Of a DNA stretch of 64,000 nt, positions 61,761 through 64,000 are shown piece by piece. The stretch is from Chryseobacterium taeanense (GTDB taxonomy: Bacteria > Bacteroidota > Bacteroidia > Flavobacteriales > Weeksellaceae). The position numbers and the translations under genes were made by a program. Location of the stretch: the NCBI RefSeq assembly GCF_900099685.1, contig NZ_FNDW01000011.1:1-64000 (forward strand). The letters run 5' to 3'. Within the stretch, counting starts at the first letter, position 1. Each line of letters begins with the position of its first letter. The notes under the pieces were generated by a model. The model did not search any database. It was given only the letters and a program-made list of their open reading frames with translations, and was not told where the DNA came from.

Positions 61761-63140
61761 ATGCAAGAGACATTAAATTACATCAACGAAAACAAACAAC
61801 GTTTCGTGGATGAATTATTTGAGTTACTGAGAATTCCTTCCATTTCTGCTGACCCTGCTTATAAAGAAGAGGTTCTGAAATGCGCAGATGTTGTAGCAGA
61901 ACACCTGAAAAATGCAGGCGCAGACAACGTAGAAATTTGCGAGACAAAAGGATATCCTATCGTTTATGGAGAAAAAATTTTAGATAAAAACCTGCCTACA
62001 GTTTTGGTGTATGGACATTATGATGTTCAGCCTGCCGACCCTTTGGAATTGTGGACAAAACCACCTTTCGAGCCTTATATCGAAAAAACAGAACTCCACC
62101 CAGAAGGTGCCATATTTGCCAGAGGTTCTGCTGATGACAAAGGCCAGTTTTTCATGCATCTCAAAGCGTTTGAAGCCATGATGAAAACCAATGCTCTTCC
62201 TTGTAATGTTAAGTTTATTCTAGAAGGAGAAGAAGAAGTAGGATCAGTAAGCCTCGGAGATTTTGTAAATGAAAATAAAGAAAAACTTTCTTGTGACTGT
62301 ATTTTAATTTCAGACACTCATATTTACAGCAACGAGCAACCGACGGTTACAACAGGTTTAAGAGGTTTAAGTTATGTAGAAGTAGAAGTGGAAGGCCCCA
62401 ACAGAGATTTACATTCAGGATTATATGGCGGTGCCGTTCCGAATCCTATTCATGTGCTTTCCAGAATGATTGCCAAGTTAATTGATGAAGACGGTCACAT
62501 TACTATAGACGGATTCTACGATAATGTAGAAACGGTTTCCGATTCCGACAGAGCGGATATGAATAAGCTTAAAGACAATCCTGAAGAATTTAAAAAATCC
62601 ATAGGATTAAGTGGAGTGGAAGGTGAGAAGGGTTATACGACATTGGAAAGAACCTCTATCCGTCCGACATTAGATTGCAACGGAATTTGGGGAGGTTATA
62701 CGGGAGAAGGAGCAAAAACAGTAATCCCATCCAAAGCTTTTGCTAAAATTTCGATGCGTCTTGTTCCTTATCAGACTCCGGAAGAGATTACAGAAAAATT
62801 TACCAGATATTTTGAAAAAATCGCTCCTGAAAATGTGAAAGTTAAAGTTACTTCACATCATGGAGGAATGCCGTATGTTTTACCAACAGATACAAAAGAA
62901 TTTCTGGCTGCGAAAAAAGCAATGGAATCTGCTTTCGGAAAAGAAGTTTTACCTTACAGAGGAGGCGGAAGTATTCCTATTACATCAATGTTTGAGCAGG
63001 TTTTAGGCGCTAAATCTGTTTTAATGGGATTCGGATTAGATTCTGATGCGATCCATTCTCCAAACGAACATTATGGGTTATTCAATTTTTATAAAGGAAT
63101 TGAAAGTATTCCAATGTTTTTTGAGAATTTTTCAAAATAA
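61761..63140 (+). CDS. M20-family dipeptidase
   Basis: A dizinc metallopeptidase of the carnosinase/CPG2-like M20 group, 459 residues, no signal peptide. The metal ligands lie in VLVYGHYDVQPAD, GSADDKGQFF and the catalytic EGEEEVGS; a lid domain (about 205-370; LHSGLYGGAVPNP) interrupts the catalytic domain, and AIHSPNEHYGL holds the last His. It hydrolyses dipeptides or related amides in the cytoplasm; the exact substrate is not evident. It stands alone. Confidence 0.93.
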   Translation: MQETLNYINENKQRFVDELFELLRIPSISADPAYKEEVLKCADVVAEHLKNAGADNVEICETKGYPIVYGEKILDKNLPTVLVYGHYDVQPADPLELWTKPPFEPYIEKTELHPEGAIFARGSADDKGQFFMHLKAFEAMMKTNALPCNVKFILEGEEEVGSVSLGDFVNENKEKLSCDCILISDTHIYSNEQPTVTTGLRGLSYVEVEVEGPNRDLHSGLYGGAVPNPIHVLSRMIAKLIDEDGHITIDGFYDNVETVSDSDRADMNKLKDNPEEFKKSIGLSGVEGEKGYTTLERTSIRPTLDCNGIWGGYTGEGAKTVIPSKAFAKISMRLVPYQTPEEITEKFTRYFEKIAPENVKVKVTSHHGGMPYVLPTDTKEFLAAKKAMESAFGKEVLPYRGGGSIPITSMFEQVLGAKSVLMGFGLDSDAIHSPNEHYGLFNFYKGIESIPMFFENFSK

Positions 63141-63225
63141 ACTTGAATATCAATAATATTAAACATAATATGATCTTGAAACAAGAATTTTTTTTATATT
63201 AGCAGAAAGATTAAATTAAGTTACT

Positions 63226-64000
63226 ATGAAAAAAATTTTTACTTCTTTAGCTGTCTTATTTTTTGCAGCAACAGCTTTCTCACAAGTTATTACGCAAAGT
63301 TCAACACCAACAGTGATTGCTACGTCTGGATCTGTTGCTTGCGGTAATTCTACAGCGGGATATACTGCTGATAATTCTTATTTGAGAGTTTTTAAATTAT
63401 CAGATTATGGAATTAGCTATGCTTATAAAATTACTAACATTGCATTTGGTGTTCAGACTGCCAATAATGCTTTTCCAGTTGATGTTACAGTATATAATTG
63501 GACAGGCGGAACTTTTCCAACTGGAACACCTACCGAATTAGCTACAGTGCCTGTAAACCTTACTGCCGCTAGTGCGGGAACAGTTGTTAATACTGGAGCA
63601 ACTTTAAATGCCAATGTACCAGCTGGGGGTACTTTCGTTGTAGAAATTTTCCATGATGGTACTAATACGACACCTCCACAGCAGTTTTATATGGGAACTA
63701 ATGCCGGTGCGCAAACAGGACCTTCTTACATAGTTTCTGAAACTTGTAGTATTCTTACGCCAACTGCTACCGGAACAGGAGCTTTAGCTAGTTTTGCTTC
63801 AGCAAGATGGGTGATGACAATTACAGGCCAGAATGCTACTTTAGGAACTACAGAAGTAATTAATTCCAGAGATCTTCAGATTTATCCTAATCCGGTAAAG
63901 GATGTTCTTAAATTTAAATTCTCTAATAATTTGAAATCCGAGTCTATTGAAATTTATGATCTTAGTGGAAGAGCTATTACTTCTATCAACAACAGCAAAA
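63226..64000 (+). CDS. Secreted T9SS substrate, 3' end beyond the window
   Basis: An incomplete gene that runs off the right edge; 258 codons are visible. The Sec signal is MKKIFTSLAVLFFAATAFSQ. The middle, from about residue 40, is a beta-rich domain (YLRVFKLSDYGISYAYKITN, then FGVQTANNAFPVDVTVYNWT) such as is seen in flavobacterial surface proteins of unknown role. After residue 210 the type IX sorting domain begins: LQIYPNPVKDVLKFKF followed by IEIYDLSGRAI. It is therefore exported by the Por system and attached to, or released from, the surface. Confidence 0.88.
   Translation, partial: MKKIFTSLAVLFFAATAFSQVITQSSTPTVIATSGSVACGNSTAGYTADNSYLRVFKLSDYGISYAYKITNIAFGVQTANNAFPVDVTVYNWTGGTFPTGTPTELATVPVNLTAASAGTVVNTGATLNANVPAGGTFVVEIFHDGTNTTPPQQFYMGTNAGAQTGPSYIVSETCSILTPTATGTGALASFASARWVMTITGQNATLGTTEVINSRDLQIYPNPVKDVLKFKFSNNLKSESIEIYDLSGRAITSINNSK

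Noticed and set aside
61625..61813. 62-codon frame before the M20 dipeptidase
   Set aside because: Overlaps the dipeptidase start and has no recognisable domain or promoter.

Overview
The window is a contiguous piece of an AT-rich chromosome from a flavobacterium, most likely Chryseobacterium or a close relative (Weeksellaceae, Bacteroidota). This placement is inferred from gene content and style. The evidence is near-absence of Shine-Dalgarno sequences, promoters of the Bacteroidota type (TTTG, about 20 bases, TAnnTTTG), Sec signals of the 'MKKLLLAGAVALFGLSNAQ' kind, an F-type ATP synthase locus without beta and epsilon genes, and a final gene with a type IX secretion sorting tail. No rRNA, tRNA, CRISPR array, prophage or classical insertion sequence was recognised.

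Layout. 1-2761: a J-domain/KTSC protein and a compact type II restriction-modification module. Its nuclease and small HTH controller read leftwards and its Dam-like methylase rightwards, across a palindromic operator. 2813-9335: housekeeping genes (nudK, a TIGR01777 epimerase, ssb with an overlapping HRDC gene, hisS) and a striking 21-bp/84-bp tandem array behind hisS. 9433-14107: a cyanophycin module with synthetase (cphA) opposed to cyanophycinase and isoaspartyl peptidase. 14140-23100: eight leftward genes, including two clear and one probable ATP-grasp enzyme, a YbdK-type carboxylate-amine ligase, a class I glutamine amidotransferase-like protein, two alpha/beta hydrolases and a leucyl aminopeptidase. 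23322-27989: glycogen genes glgB-glgA-glgC. 28159-33501: an SRPBCC protein and 2-oxoglutarate dehydrogenase E1/E2. 33583-39062: apaG, an exonuclease, envelope glycosyl- and acyltransferases, a thioredoxin and an aldehyde dehydrogenase. 39207-42988: rpsF-rpsR-rplI, a second 2-oxo acid dehydrogenase E2 and a SAM hydrolase. 43124-49648: phoH, five consecutive small outer-membrane beta-barrel genes, ffh and a small membrane protein. 49731-54796: atpB-E-F-H-A-G. 54900-64000: CNNM/CorC protein, clpS, udk, a FtsB/DivIC protein, methylmalonyl-CoA mutase small subunit, DinB, a GxxExxY nuclease-like gene inside 29-bp inverted repeats, an rRNA-type methyltransferase, a lipoprotein, an M20 dipeptidase and the start of a secreted T9SS substrate.

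How the parts work together. The cyanophycin genes form a synthesis/degradation pair for a storage peptide: CphA makes multi-L-arginyl-poly-L-aspartate, cyanophycinase cuts it to beta-Asp-Arg, and the isoaspartyl peptidase releases amino acids. Glycogen genes lie close by, so two polymer-storage systems sit within 20 kb. Between them is an operon rich in amide-bond-forming enzymes whose product cannot be read from the sequence. This is the strongest candidate for an undescribed pathway. The other non-standard signals are the GxxExxY gene bounded by inverted repeats that now supply the next gene's start codon, the 21-bp higher-order repeat, and two GC-rich perfect hairpins in an AT-rich genome.
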